Shown: one piece after another, positions 44,226 to 52,082 of the stretch
Layout: every line of letters starts with the position of its first letter
How positions within the stretch are numbered: position 1 is the first letter of the stretch
Assembly (NCBI GenBank): GCA_902363735.1
Contig: CABJBA010000009.1
Location: forward strand, 1-64,000
Direction of reading: 5' to 3'
Source of the DNA: Clostridiaceae bacterium
Lineage (GTDB): Bacteria > Bacillota > Clostridia > Lachnospirales > Lachnospiraceae
DNA length: 64,000 nucleotides
Translations under genes and position numbers: made by a program
The notes under the pieces: model-generated
Seen by the model: only the letters and a program-made list of their open reading frames with translations
Told to the model about the DNA's origin: nothing
Database searches by the model: none

Positions 44226-45890
44226 TTATTGGTTCTTATCCAGCCGGACCAGGTCCCACAACCCGGACGGCTCAAACCCAAGTTTCCAGCAAGCCACTCC
44301 TGCCAGTTCATATTTTTTAATTAAATCCATCTTCAGCCCGATGGAGCGTTCTTCCTCCATCCACACCTTTTTAAGGCCTTCTTCAGACTGCAATTCTCCG
44401 TAATACTGTCCCAGTTCCTCCTGCCAGTAAAGCTCCACCTGATTTTCATCAATCCATTTCTGTGCCATTTCAATTCCAAGAGCAGAAGATGTGGCCTTTC
44501 CATCTTCCCCCTCTGTCCATACTCTGGTGTAAAAGGGAATGGCATTGATAACCTTTTCTTTCGGTACCTGATCCAGGGTGTTTTTGATTCCATTTTCCAC
44601 ATAGTCGATGGATGCTACAGAACCGGCATCTCCTCCGGCGTAATGTTCGTCATATCCCATGATAATCACGTAATCAGCCACAATCCCCTGTTCCCTTCTA
44701 TTATAGAACTGAGTTCCTGCTGTGGGAACATAGTTGTCTACCGATAAAACAATTCCCTTTTCCCTGCACGGAATGGACAGTTCCCGGATAAACTGAACAT
44801 AATGGACTCCGGCTTCTTCCTTGATTCCTTCGAAGTCCAGGTTAAGTCCATCCAGATTGTACCTTTCCACTTCTGCCATGAGTCCTTCAATCAGTTTTCT
44901 TCTGACGGAGGTTTTAGACATGAGAATTTCTGTATTCACGTCTGAGCTGAAATTATTGATAAGGGCCCACACCTTAATACCCTTTTCATGAGCTTTTTCC
45001 ACATAGTTCCTGTCAGCAAGAGATCGGAAATTCCCTTCATTATCCGTAAGTTCATACCAGGTAGGAGAAATCACATTAACTCCCTTTGTGTTGCCGATAA
45101 CTTTATCAAAAGAAGCGTTTCCTTCCGGGCTGGTCACCTGATGCCACGCAAGACATACCGGCTCCTCCATAGAAATACTTTTATAAATTGGCGCTTCAAA
45201 TCTACTTTCTAAAGTCTGGCTGGTCACTGTTCCAAGGCGCCTGCGCTCTATATAACCGATAAAACCATCCTGGGTCCGTATTTTATCCCATTTCTCCATA
45301 GACTCTAAAATTGTGACCTGGGAACCAGCAGTTATTTCAGTTATAACAGGGCTTTTTACTCCGCCTTTTATGCGGACGCTGCCCTCTTTGACCACTGCTG
45401 CTTTTTCTTCATCTCCCCAGATATTGTTGATGAAGATGCGCTTATGTAGGTCCTGATCGTAGATAGACATTCGAATATCTGTGTAATTGGCTACCAGGCC
45501 CATGGACAGGTAAATGCCGTCCTCATTTACCCATATCAAAGGCTTTCCCGAAGACCCCATGGTGGCATGATCCGCATAGACAATAGAATCCGGAAGGGTA
45601 TATACCAATAGCTTCTCATTTACATCCCAGTAAAAACGTTCGTTCAATGTTTTGTTTACCCAGTCAAGGGGGAGATATGTCTGGCCTTGGAGATAGAGTC
45701 CTTTTTCCTCTTCCAGATTTTCATTTAAATAAAGAGCTACTTGGTTTTCTTTTACTCCCAGCAGTTCTGATAGGTCAGCCGGTTCTTTTGAGGGAATGAA
45801 ACGGTCCAGGAAACGATAACCGAAAAATATTGCAATTATTAGTAAAATCAATCCTAGTGCTGTTATAACCGGCACTGATTTTCTTTTCAT
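44226..45890 (-). CDS. membrane-anchored GH18-family glycosidase with SH3 domain
   Basis: A 554-residue protein with an N-terminal membrane helix (about 7-25), a copper-amine-oxidase-N-like region (about 45-165), a bacterial SH3-like domain (about 170-222) and a GH18 barrel (about 245-550). The catalytic motif reads DGLNLDFE (Asp347 to Glu354), keeping the acid Glu354 but with Asn350 where many members have Asp. The arrangement resembles YaaH/YdhD-type wall or spore hydrolases. It sits downstream of a structured intergenic block. Confidence 0.88.
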   Translation of the reverse strand: MKRKSVPVITALGLILLIIAIFFGYRFLDRFIPSKEPADLSELLGVKENQVALYLNENLEEEKGLYLQGQTYLPLDWVNKTLNERFYWDVNEKLLVYTLPDSIVYADHATMGSSGKPLIWVNEDGIYLSMGLVANYTDIRMSIYDQDLHKRIFINNIWGDEEKAAVVKEGSVRIKGGVKSPVITEITAGSQVTILESMEKWDKIRTQDGFIGYIERRRLGTVTSQTLESRFEAPIYKSISMEEPVCLAWHQVTSPEGNASFDKVIGNTKGVNVISPTWYELTDNEGNFRSLADRNYVEKAHEKGIKVWALINNFSSDVNTEILMSKTSVRRKLIEGLMAEVERYNLDGLNLDFEGIKEEAGVHYVQFIRELSIPCREKGIVLSVDNYVPTAGTQFYNRREQGIVADYVIIMGYDEHYAGGDAGSVASIDYVENGIKNTLDQVPKEKVINAIPFYTRVWTEGEDGKATSSALGIEMAQKWIDENQVELYWQEELGQYYGELQSEEGLKKVWMEEERSIGLKMDLIKKYELAGVACWKLGFEPSGLWDLVRLDKNQ

Positions 45891-45919
45891 CTGATTTCCT
45901 CCTGCATGTAACTGTGCTG

Positions 45920-46206
45920 TAAGTCCGCAGTGCAGATTGTTGGGACTGCGGGGCTGCAGATTTGTTTGCGCTTGGGCATGGATATTGGCTGTGTTTTGGG
46001 TGCTGTTTCTATAAGTTCGCAGTGACGCTTACGAATCCCGCAGCTTCGTTGGCTCACTGACATTCGCACTGCTGATTGCTTTCATGGAGATTATACCACA
46101 TTTCTTTGCTTTTGGAATTTACATTTTCATTACTTTGAATTTTCCCCGTTCCCGCCCTGACGCATCTTATGGCCAGCTTAAGGCTGAAGATGGCATCCCA
46201 GATGCG
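45920..46206 (-). repeat. GC-rich block of hairpins and direct repeats in a 338-bp intergenic gap
   Basis: The gap 45891-46228 has no convincing gene but contains a near-direct repeat (TAAGTCCGCAGTG at 45920, TAAGTTCGCAGTG at 46012) and several stems: CCGCAGT/ACTGCGG (45925-45931 with 45945-45951), CAGTGA/TCACTG (46020-46025 with 46054-46059) enclosing ACGAA/TTCGT, and CGCATCT/AGATGCG (46161-46167 with 46200-46206). The G+C level is above its surroundings. It could be a dispersed repeat or a structured leader of the GH18 gene. Confidence 0.6.
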
Positions 46207-46228
46207 CCCCATTTAAAAGTAAGGCTGA

Positions 46229-46477
46229 TTACTTATTATAAACCCGGTCAAATCTTATTTCTTTCAGCGTTCCTGTTTCCTCATCGGATATGTAGTCAGC
46301 CATATAAAAACTATCGTCCTCTCTTACCTCAAAAATTTTGTTCCAGTCCTTTTCCGGCAGTTCCTCTCCATCAACGCTAATGGTGACCCCCCGCTCACGA
46401 TACCTTTTCAGCCCGGCCAGACACTGTTCCTCTTTTGTGGATTTCTGACCCAAAGCCCGGTTCTGCTCTTTTTCCAT
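46229..46477 (-). CDS. small hypothetical protein (82 aa)
   Basis: I do not recognise the family. The 82-residue protein is acidic toward its end, without signal peptide or membrane helix. The middle reads VTISVDGEELPEKDW and the rest looks like a small soluble alpha/beta fold. A GGGGA site lies before the ATG. It is downstream of the ParA-like gene with a 104-base gap. Confidence 0.6.
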   Translation of the reverse strand: MEKEQNRALGQKSTKEEQCLAGLKRYRERGVTISVDGEELPEKDWNKIFEVREDDSFYMADYISDEETGTLKEIRFDRVYNK

Positions 46478-46581
46478 TCATTTTCCCCTGAATTTTTCTT
46501 TTTGTATTATACAGCCCTTCAGTTTTTATCATATTCGCAAGAAGACCACAAGGAATCTGCAGTGACATATTTCCTCTTCCG

Positions 46582-47202
46582 TTACTTAAAAAACTGTTGG
46601 TAAAAGCATATGACTTCACCAGTGACAGCAAAAGCATCTACTGAAACTGGAACTCTCCGTACAGGGATTTTAAGCCTTTTCTCCATATTTTTTCTGGACT
46701 CTTCGCTTCCAAAGGTCACAAGAGTCTCCCAGCTTTTTTTGGTCTTATTCCTTTTTCCTTCAAATTCCAGAAATGCTTCCATCTGCCACTCGCTTAAGCT
46801 TCCAAGAACAAACTGCCTGTCACATCTCAAAAATTCTCTCAGACTGCCCTGGGTTACTGTCCCGTAATCCACAATTACCGCCTGATATCCTGACTTTTTA
46901 CACAATAACAGAGTGTCTATCCCGGCTTCTTCATAATAATCTGTCTCCAGAATCCGCCAGCCCCCATTTAAATCCTTTTCTTTTCCGCACACCCTTCTCA
47001 TGTTCAGGAAATCCCCATGGCTGTTCCACTCCAGAACGGCACACCGGTTTCTCATGACCCCGCTTAAATACCCGGCTGTCATAACCGCCAGATGAGTCAC
47101 TCCAACACCCCGGCCGGTTCCTATAATTCCAATAACTTTCTGGTCTTCCGGCATTACATGAGGAATCAGACTTTTCCAAAACGCTTTTATATTTCCTTTC
47201 AT
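46582..47202 (-). CDS. degenerate ParA/MinD-like P-loop protein
   Basis: A 206-residue protein with a SIMIBI-type start (VIGIIGTGRGVGVTHLAVMTAGYL) and an AVIVDYGTVTQG strand like Walker B. The P-loop lysine is replaced by Val in GVGVTH, so ATP hydrolysis is doubtful. It shares the GxGVTH motif and order of elements with the C-terminal part of the kinase encoded 52 bases upstream. The two probably work together. The function is unknown. Confidence 0.7.
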   Translation of the reverse strand: MKGNIKAFWKSLIPHVMPEDQKVIGIIGTGRGVGVTHLAVMTAGYLSGVMRNRCAVLEWNSHGDFLNMRRVCGKEKDLNGGWRILETDYYEEAGIDTLLLCKKSGYQAVIVDYGTVTQGSLREFLRCDRQFVLGSLSEWQMEAFLEFEGKRNKTKKSWETLVTFGSEESRKNMEKRLKIPVRRVPVSVDAFAVTGEVICFYQQFFK

Positions 47203-47254
47203 TGGGCTTTACCCTTTCCAGATGCGGGTATCTTTTCTTAAACCGCAAAAGGCC

Positions 47255-48727
47255 TTAGGGAGCCTGTTTATGGCTTGTTTCAAAAGTTTCCTTAATCTTC
47301 TTGAAAAGTCTGCTTATACTGTTTTTCTTTTTATTTTCATTGCCCCATATTCCCTGCAGAAGCACTTTATAAAAATCCCTGAATAAAGGACCTGCCTCAA
47401 AAGGATTGGAATCATAGGGCGCCCGAAAGCAAAGAGAAGAGTTAGTCCCTTCAGGAAGTCTGATCCTGGTTTTGGTGTCTGTGTGGTTGTATACAATTCT
47501 ATAAGGTACATTTCCTTTGATGATCCGGGCTGTTGCCTCCCAGACTGCCTGTCTGCTCCATAGGCTGGTATCACATACCAGAATCAAAACATCTGGCTTT
47601 TTTAACAAGGCCTGTTCCACATCGGTTCCATAGTCCAGAACCCGTATTGCTACAGACGGCTCCTTCAGTTTCACTCCCGGACCGTAATATGGTTTCCAGA
47701 GGAAGCCCCGGTACTGCATCAGACCATACTGGTCCCGTTCTGCGCCCGTAAATGCTCCCAGTCCGGTTCCCATGCCGGAGTCTTTCATTTCTGTAAATAG
47801 GTTGGGGTATCCGTGATTTTTAAGATAAATAGACAGGCCGATGGCGATATGAGTCACCCCGGCTCCAGACTTGCTCCCTGCAAGAGCAAATATAAGAGAT
47901 GATGATTGTAGACCGTTTTTTGCAGCCGTTCCTGTGCTGTCAAGTTGTTCAAGCCGTTCCCTAAGCTCCTGTGCCGATGAAAAACGGTCTTCCTGACGGG
48001 ACTTAACGCATCCGTTTATGACTGCGGCCAGATCAGCATCCATAAAGGGTGCCGGCACATAGGGCAGTTCAGGAAATTTTCCGGAATAAAGATAGTGGAG
48101 GACAGCACCAATGGCATAGATATCTGTTCTTTCATCCAGCACTCCATCCTTTAAATACTGTTCCGGAGCCGCACATCCCACGGTTCCATACCGTTCTCCC
48201 GCCATATTGGCATCAGCAGGGGATGCGGCAAATCCAAAGTCAATCACCTTCAGGGTATCGTGGCACAGCAACAGGTTTTTCGGCTGTAAATCTAAATGCA
48301 GTATGGGGTTCGGTCCTGCGAAATGCAGGTAATTGATGATACGGGATAACTGGATTCCATAATAAATGGTCAGTTCCCGCGAAAGATGGCCCTGTTTTTC
48401 TACAAGGTCATATAGAGAATTCCCCTCAAGGAATTCTTCGATCAGATAGCTGTAAGATTCATCTTCTTCTACGTCGTAGATAATTGGGATTCCAGGATGA
48501 CGAAGTTCTTTGAGGACCAGTGCCTCACGCCTGATGTGTTCATAACTCAGAAAGCTTTTAGGCACCCGCTTGATAGCGCGGTACTCTTCAAGCCCAAGAT
48601 GAACCGCCAGAAAAACAGTTCCTGCCCGGCCGGTTCCCAGGATTTTACATAATTGATATTTTCCAAACAGTTTTTGGTCAAGAACGCTGCTGACTGCAGC
48701 CACCTCCTTTTGCCTGTCCAATATCAT
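47255..48727 (-). CDS. Hanks-type Ser/Thr kinase fused to a degenerate ParA-like domain
   Basis: A 490-residue protein. Residues 23-262 are a protein kinase: glycine loop GTGRAG (31-36), Lys53, catalytic loop HLDLQPKN (144-151), DFG 163-165, APE 187-189, so it should be active. Residues 275-460 form a ParA-like domain whose P-loop reads GSKSGAGVTH (284-293), with Val where the lysine should be. There is no membrane helix or PASTA domain. The start is unclear: ATG 48727 lacks a good site, while AAAAGGAGGTG lies at codons 6-9. Confidence 0.85.
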   Translation of the reverse strand: MILDRQKEVAAVSSVLDQKLFGKYQLCKILGTGRAGTVFLAVHLGLEEYRAIKRVPKSFLSYEHIRREALVLKELRHPGIPIIYDVEEDESYSYLIEEFLEGNSLYDLVEKQGHLSRELTIYYGIQLSRIINYLHFAGPNPILHLDLQPKNLLLCHDTLKVIDFGFAASPADANMAGERYGTVGCAAPEQYLKDGVLDERTDIYAIGAVLHYLYSGKFPELPYVPAPFMDADLAAVINGCVKSRQEDRFSSAQELRERLEQLDSTGTAAKNGLQSSSLIFALAGSKSGAGVTHIAIGLSIYLKNHGYPNLFTEMKDSGMGTGLGAFTGAERDQYGLMQYRGFLWKPYYGPGVKLKEPSVAIRVLDYGTDVEQALLKKPDVLILVCDTSLWSRQAVWEATARIIKGNVPYRIVYNHTDTKTRIRLPEGTNSSLCFRAPYDSNPFEAGPLFRDFYKVLLQGIWGNENKKKNSISRLFKKIKETFETSHKQAP

Positions 48728-48739
48728 CTCTTGTGGTAC

Positions 48740-48768
48740 ATTGTAGTATATTTTGTAACTTTTTACAA
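48740..48768 (-). promoter_or_regulatory. promoter upstream of the kinase gene
   Basis: On the minus strand TTGTAA (48768-48763), a 17-bp spacer and TACAAT (48745-48740) resemble a sigma-A promoter. Transcription would begin only a few bases before ATG 48727, which suggests either a near-leaderless message or a start further inside the gene. Confidence 0.5.
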
Positions 48769-48856
48769 CTGTTTTTTTGTTAAACTTTTAAAAATTTTAA
48801 AAAATTCGGTAGTATGTTTACAGGGAAGAATAGTTTCTCCATTCTTCCCCTGATTT

Positions 48857-49378
48857 CTAAAACTTTTCCCTATGAATTTTTTCAGTCAGTAATTCTCCAA
48901 GCTCATGCGCTTTCGCCTCAGCCTCCGGAATGCCCAAAGAAAGGATTGCTTCCAAACGGAAGCTTTCAGGAAATTCCAACCGATCTCTTACATATTCCTC
49001 GGTTGTCTTTCCCTCTGCCTCCCGCAACCTTCCCTGAATCCAGCAGCTTCCCACTCCCAGGCTATCCGCCATTAAATGCATCTGAGCCATAGCAATGGAG
49101 CAGTCTTCAATCCAGACATCTGTTTTTTCGGGGTCGGCAATTACAATGATGGCGCAGTCCGCTCCCTGCAGCATTTTTGCTGCTCCCATTCTGCATTCTG
49201 AAAGATATTGGAGTGTATCCTTATCCTGGACAATAATAAATTCCCATGGGCGTACGGCACGGCCGGAGGCCGACAAAAGCCCCGCCTGTAAAATTGTTTC
49301 AAGCTTTTCCTCCGGTACCTTTTCCCCGCTATACCGCCTGATACTGCGGCGTTTTCTCATAGTTTCAAGTAAATCCAT
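48857..49378 (-). CDS. nitroreductase-family protein
   Basis: A 173-residue FMN-dependent oxidoreductase. Family features: RKRRSIRRYSGEKVPEEKLETIL, SASGRAVRPWEFIIVQD, a central MGAAKMLQGADCAIIVIAD and the closing ILSLGIPEAEAKAHE. It probably reduces a nitro or quinone-like compound with NAD(P)H; the substrate is unknown. GAGGGGG supports the ATG at 49378, which overlaps the upstream MmcQ gene by 14 bp. Confidence 0.9.
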   Translation of the reverse strand: MDLLETMRKRRSIRRYSGEKVPEEKLETILQAGLLSASGRAVRPWEFIIVQDKDTLQYLSECRMGAAKMLQGADCAIIVIADPEKTDVWIEDCSIAMAQMHLMADSLGVGSCWIQGRLREAEGKTTEEYVRDRLEFPESFRLEAILSLGIPEAEAKAHELGELLTEKIHREKF

Positions 49379-49748
49379 TTTTAGCCCCCTCTTTCCTAAC
49401 TCCAATTTTCTCCTTTTTCTTTGGTCTTGTAAGATCATAACTTTCCTGGATCATGCGTTTCACATCAGGTTCGGGCACTGTACCGTCCAGAATAATGGAA
49501 TTCCAGTGTTCCTTATTCATATGATAGGCAGGAACTACGGATTGAAATGCATTTCTCCAGAAATCACGCCATTCTGTGCTGCATTTCACATTGATCCATA
49601 TATAGTCCTGACGCTGGTAGATACAGGAAAAAGTCTTCATATTTTTTTTATGGCGCATTACAGTCCAGTTTGGATCATGAAAGGGATAATCCTCCATCAC
49701 ATCCTCAAGTTTACTGCAAAATGTAATAGCCTCTTTTCTGGTTTTCAC
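49365..49748 (-). CDS. MmcQ/YjbR-family protein
   Basis: A 127-residue protein of the MmcQ/YjbR fold: start TRKEAITFCSKLEDVMEDYPF, then IYQRQDYIWINVKCST and the closing NKEHWNSIILDGTVPEPDVKRMIQESYDL. It is often annotated as DNA-binding, but the activity is not established. It overlaps the small upstream gene by 4 bp (ATGA) and the nitroreductase gene by 14 bp. Confidence 0.9.
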   Translation of the reverse strand: MKTRKEAITFCSKLEDVMEDYPFHDPNWTVMRHKKNMKTFSCIYQRQDYIWINVKCSTEWRDFWRNAFQSVVPAYHMNKEHWNSIILDGTVPEPDVKRMIQESYDLTRPKKKEKIGVRKEGAKNGFT

Positions 49749-49951
49749 ACTTTCACCTGCAATCCATATATCTCGTATACGGCCAGCATATCCTTATACA
49801 ACAGCTTTTTTCCCATCAACTGCCTGTAGGTTGCTGATTTTGTTTTGTCCTCTGCCTTCAGAGCTTCCATCTTTTTTACCGTTTTGCTATATTCGATCTG
49901 AATTGCAGACTGCATCTTTTCGTAAGTTTGAAGTTTTTCTTCTCTATCCAT
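49745..49951 (-). CDS. small coiled-coil protein (68 aa)
   Basis: A 68-residue, highly charged helical protein with heptad-like spacing (MQSAIQIEYSKTVKKMEALKAED) and no membrane segment. I do not recognise the family. Its end overlaps the MmcQ start as ATGA and it follows the DUF1456 gene by 9 bases, so it is a real operon member. AAAGGT precedes the ATG. Confidence 0.7.
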   Translation of the reverse strand: MDREEKLQTYEKMQSAIQIEYSKTVKKMEALKAEDKTKSATYRQLMGKKLLYKDMLAVYEIYGLQVKV

Positions 49952-49960
49952 AGGCTGTCT

Positions 49961-50488
49961 TTACCTTTCTCTATATCTGGATGCCAATCCCTTTAGAAAG
50001 CATTTGGCATACTTGTCCCCGCATACTCTGTAATTACGTTGTCCTTCTCTTCGTAATACCGCACTTAATTCACTGTTTGACAAGTTAATTCCGGCAGTAT
50101 TAAAAATGTCAAGCATGTCCTCGCTGGTAAGAGATAATGCAATTTTCACTTTCTTAAGAAAAACATTATTTACGGTCCTGCTGTCTTTTATCATAAAAGC
50201 CTGTTTTTCAGATTCACCTGACTTGGACTCCTGCTTTCCTCTTTTAAATATAATAAATCCATTGAGAAAAGACTCCAGCGTGTAGTTATCACATGGATTA
50301 CTGTTTTCATCAGAAGCAGATTTCTCCTCAACTGAATCAGCAGCCTTATTATCCTTAGACTTTAACAACATTGTTTGCAGTTCTTCCCTGGTTACTGCGA
50401 TTCCCCCCATTTTAAATATCTTTATCATGTCTGTATCTTTAATATCCAAAGCATATCTCAATCTTATTAATATATCATTATTCTCCAT
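49961..50488 (-). CDS. DUF1456 (YehS-like) protein
   Basis: A 175-residue protein with two DUF1456 repeats (NNDILIRLRYALDIKDTDMIKIFKMGG and NNVFLKKVKIALSLTSEDMLDIFNTAG), each ending in a TREEL/SNSEL segment. A charged linker of about 40 residues joins them, longer than in the E. coli YehS I remember. The function is unknown. AAGAGG supports the ATG at 50488. Confidence 0.9.
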   Translation of the reverse strand: MENNDILIRLRYALDIKDTDMIKIFKMGGIAVTREELQTMLLKSKDNKAADSVEEKSASDENSNPCDNYTLESFLNGFIIFKRGKQESKSGESEKQAFMIKDSRTVNNVFLKKVKIALSLTSEDMLDIFNTAGINLSNSELSAVLRREGQRNYRVCGDKYAKCFLKGLASRYRER

Positions 50489-50542
50489 ATGACCTCTTCT
50501 TAAATGTATTTTTAAATATCCTATCATTATGATCCTGTTTTA

Positions 50543-51994
50543 TCAATGCTTATCTGATGCCCTGATGACTTTTAACTGCTTACCATTGATCTTTGTACTT
50601 TTCATGGTCTCCAGAACCATGGAACCCTTGCCGTTTAATATTTCCACATATGTGAGCGTATCCTGAATGGTTATAATTCCGATATCTTCCGCCTCCATAC
50701 CTTCAATATTGGACAGTACACCCACAAAATTAGCCGCTCTCAGCTTCTTTTTCTTTCCGCCGTTGAAACGCAGCTTCATAATCTCTTTATTTAACTCATC
50801 ACTCTTTGATTTTCTTATGCGGGCAGTTCTTTTTAATTTTTCATCAAATGGCTGCTTATGAAGGGACACTTCTTCCTGGGAAGGTTTTATTGCCTCTGGG
50901 ATTTTAAATCCTATCAGCTCTTCAATATTGTGAAGATATCTGACTTGAGTTGGAGTTACAAATGAAGCTGCTTTCCCTTTTTGCCCCGCACGTCCTGTTC
51001 TTCCGGTTCGATGAACATAGATTTCTCCTTCCAAAGGAATATCATAATTAATGACCAGGGAAACATTCTCAACATCAATGCCTCTTGCTGCTATGTCTGT
51101 GGCAACCAGATAGCGGTACTCTCCCCTTTTAAATCCATTCATGGCAGATAACCTTTGCTTCTGTTCCAACCCTCCATGAATTTTATTACAGGGATAGTCC
51201 AGGTCAGCGAGGCAATGGCATACCATATCCACCCGGTCCTTTGTGCTGCAAAAGATAAAACAGCTATCCGGATTTTCCATTACAGTAACATCGGTAAGCA
51301 ATTTAAATTTATCTTTTTCATCGGTCATATAAAGGGAATGCTCCGTTTCAGCCGCCATAATATCGGACTCACTGATATCTATACGGACCGGGTTTTTCAT
51401 ATAATCTGATGAAATCTTTTCAATCTCTTCGGGCATGGTGGCAGAAAACAGCATTGTCAGCCGCTCTTTGGGCAGCTCTGCAATAATTTCTCTGACCTGT
51501 TCAATAAATCCCATATCCAGCATCCGGTCTGCCTCGTCAATTATCAGCCAGCTAATCTTACTTAAAGGCAGGGTGCCTTTCCTGATATGGTCCATAACAC
51601 GTCCCGGCGTACCTGCAACCACATGTGTCTTCTGTTTCAATTCTGCTTTTTCTATGGAAAATGGATGTCTTCCATAGATTGCGGATGCCTTTATTCTCTT
51701 AAACCTTCCTATATTGGTAAAATCCTCTTTTACCTGGACCGCAAGCTCCCTTGTTGGAGTCAGAATAAGGGCCTGAGGCTTATTTTCAAGCCATTCCACT
51801 GATTCACATATAGGAATCGCATACGCTCCGGTTTTACCGCTGCCTGTTTTGGCTTTGACAATAAGGTCATTTTTTTCTAAAGCCCTTGGAATGACACTGG
51901 CCTGGACCTCAGTGGGATTATGATATCCCAGGCCACTTATAGCCTTTTGAATTTCCTCACTGATTATAAAATCATGAAAACTTGTATTATTCAT
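50543..51994 (-). CDS. dbpA: DEAD-box ATP-dependent RNA helicase DbpA
   Basis: A 483-residue helicase with Q-motif [11 protein letters not shown], Walker [32 protein letters not shown] and [10 protein letters not shown]. The C-terminal ~75 residues form a DbpA-type RNA-binding domain ([22 protein letters not shown]), which targets the enzyme to 23S rRNA during large-subunit assembly. The ATG at 51994 has AAAGG upstream; the longer frame begins in leader sequence. Confidence 0.94.
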   Translation of the reverse strand: MNNTSFHDFIISEEIQKAISGLGYHNPTEVQASVIPRALEKNDLIVKAKTGSGKTGAYAIPICESVEWLENKPQALILTPTRELAVQVKEDFTNIGRFKRIKASAIYGRHPFSIEKAELKQKTHVVAGTPGRVMDHIRKGTLPLSKISWLIIDEADRMLDMGFIEQVREIIAELPKERLTMLFSATMPEEIEKISSDYMKNPVRIDISESDIMAAETEHSLYMTDEKDKFKLLTDVTVMENPDSCFIFCSTKDRVDMVCHCLADLDYPCNKIHGGLEQKQRLSAMNGFKRGEYRYLVATDIAARGIDVENVSLVINYDIPLEGEIYVHRTGRTGRAGQKGKAASFVTPTQVRYLHNIEELIGFKIPEAIKPSQEEVSLHKQPFDEKLKRTARIRKSKSDELNKEIMKLRFNGGKKKKLRAANFVGVLSNIEGMEAEDIGIITIQDTLTYVEILNGKGSMVLETMKSTKINGKQLKVIRASDKH

Positions 51995-52082
51995 CTTATG
52001 CCTTTCACTCAATATGGCACTTGTATCATTCCAGTAAGGAACTGCCAATTATTTTGATAAATCCCATATCTCTATTAAATTA

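Noticed and set aside
46582..47202. Reading this gene as a true MinD/ParA partition ATPase
   Set aside because: The P-loop lysine is replaced by Val, there is no ParB or parS-like partner, and the neighbour is a protein kinase with the same degenerate motif.
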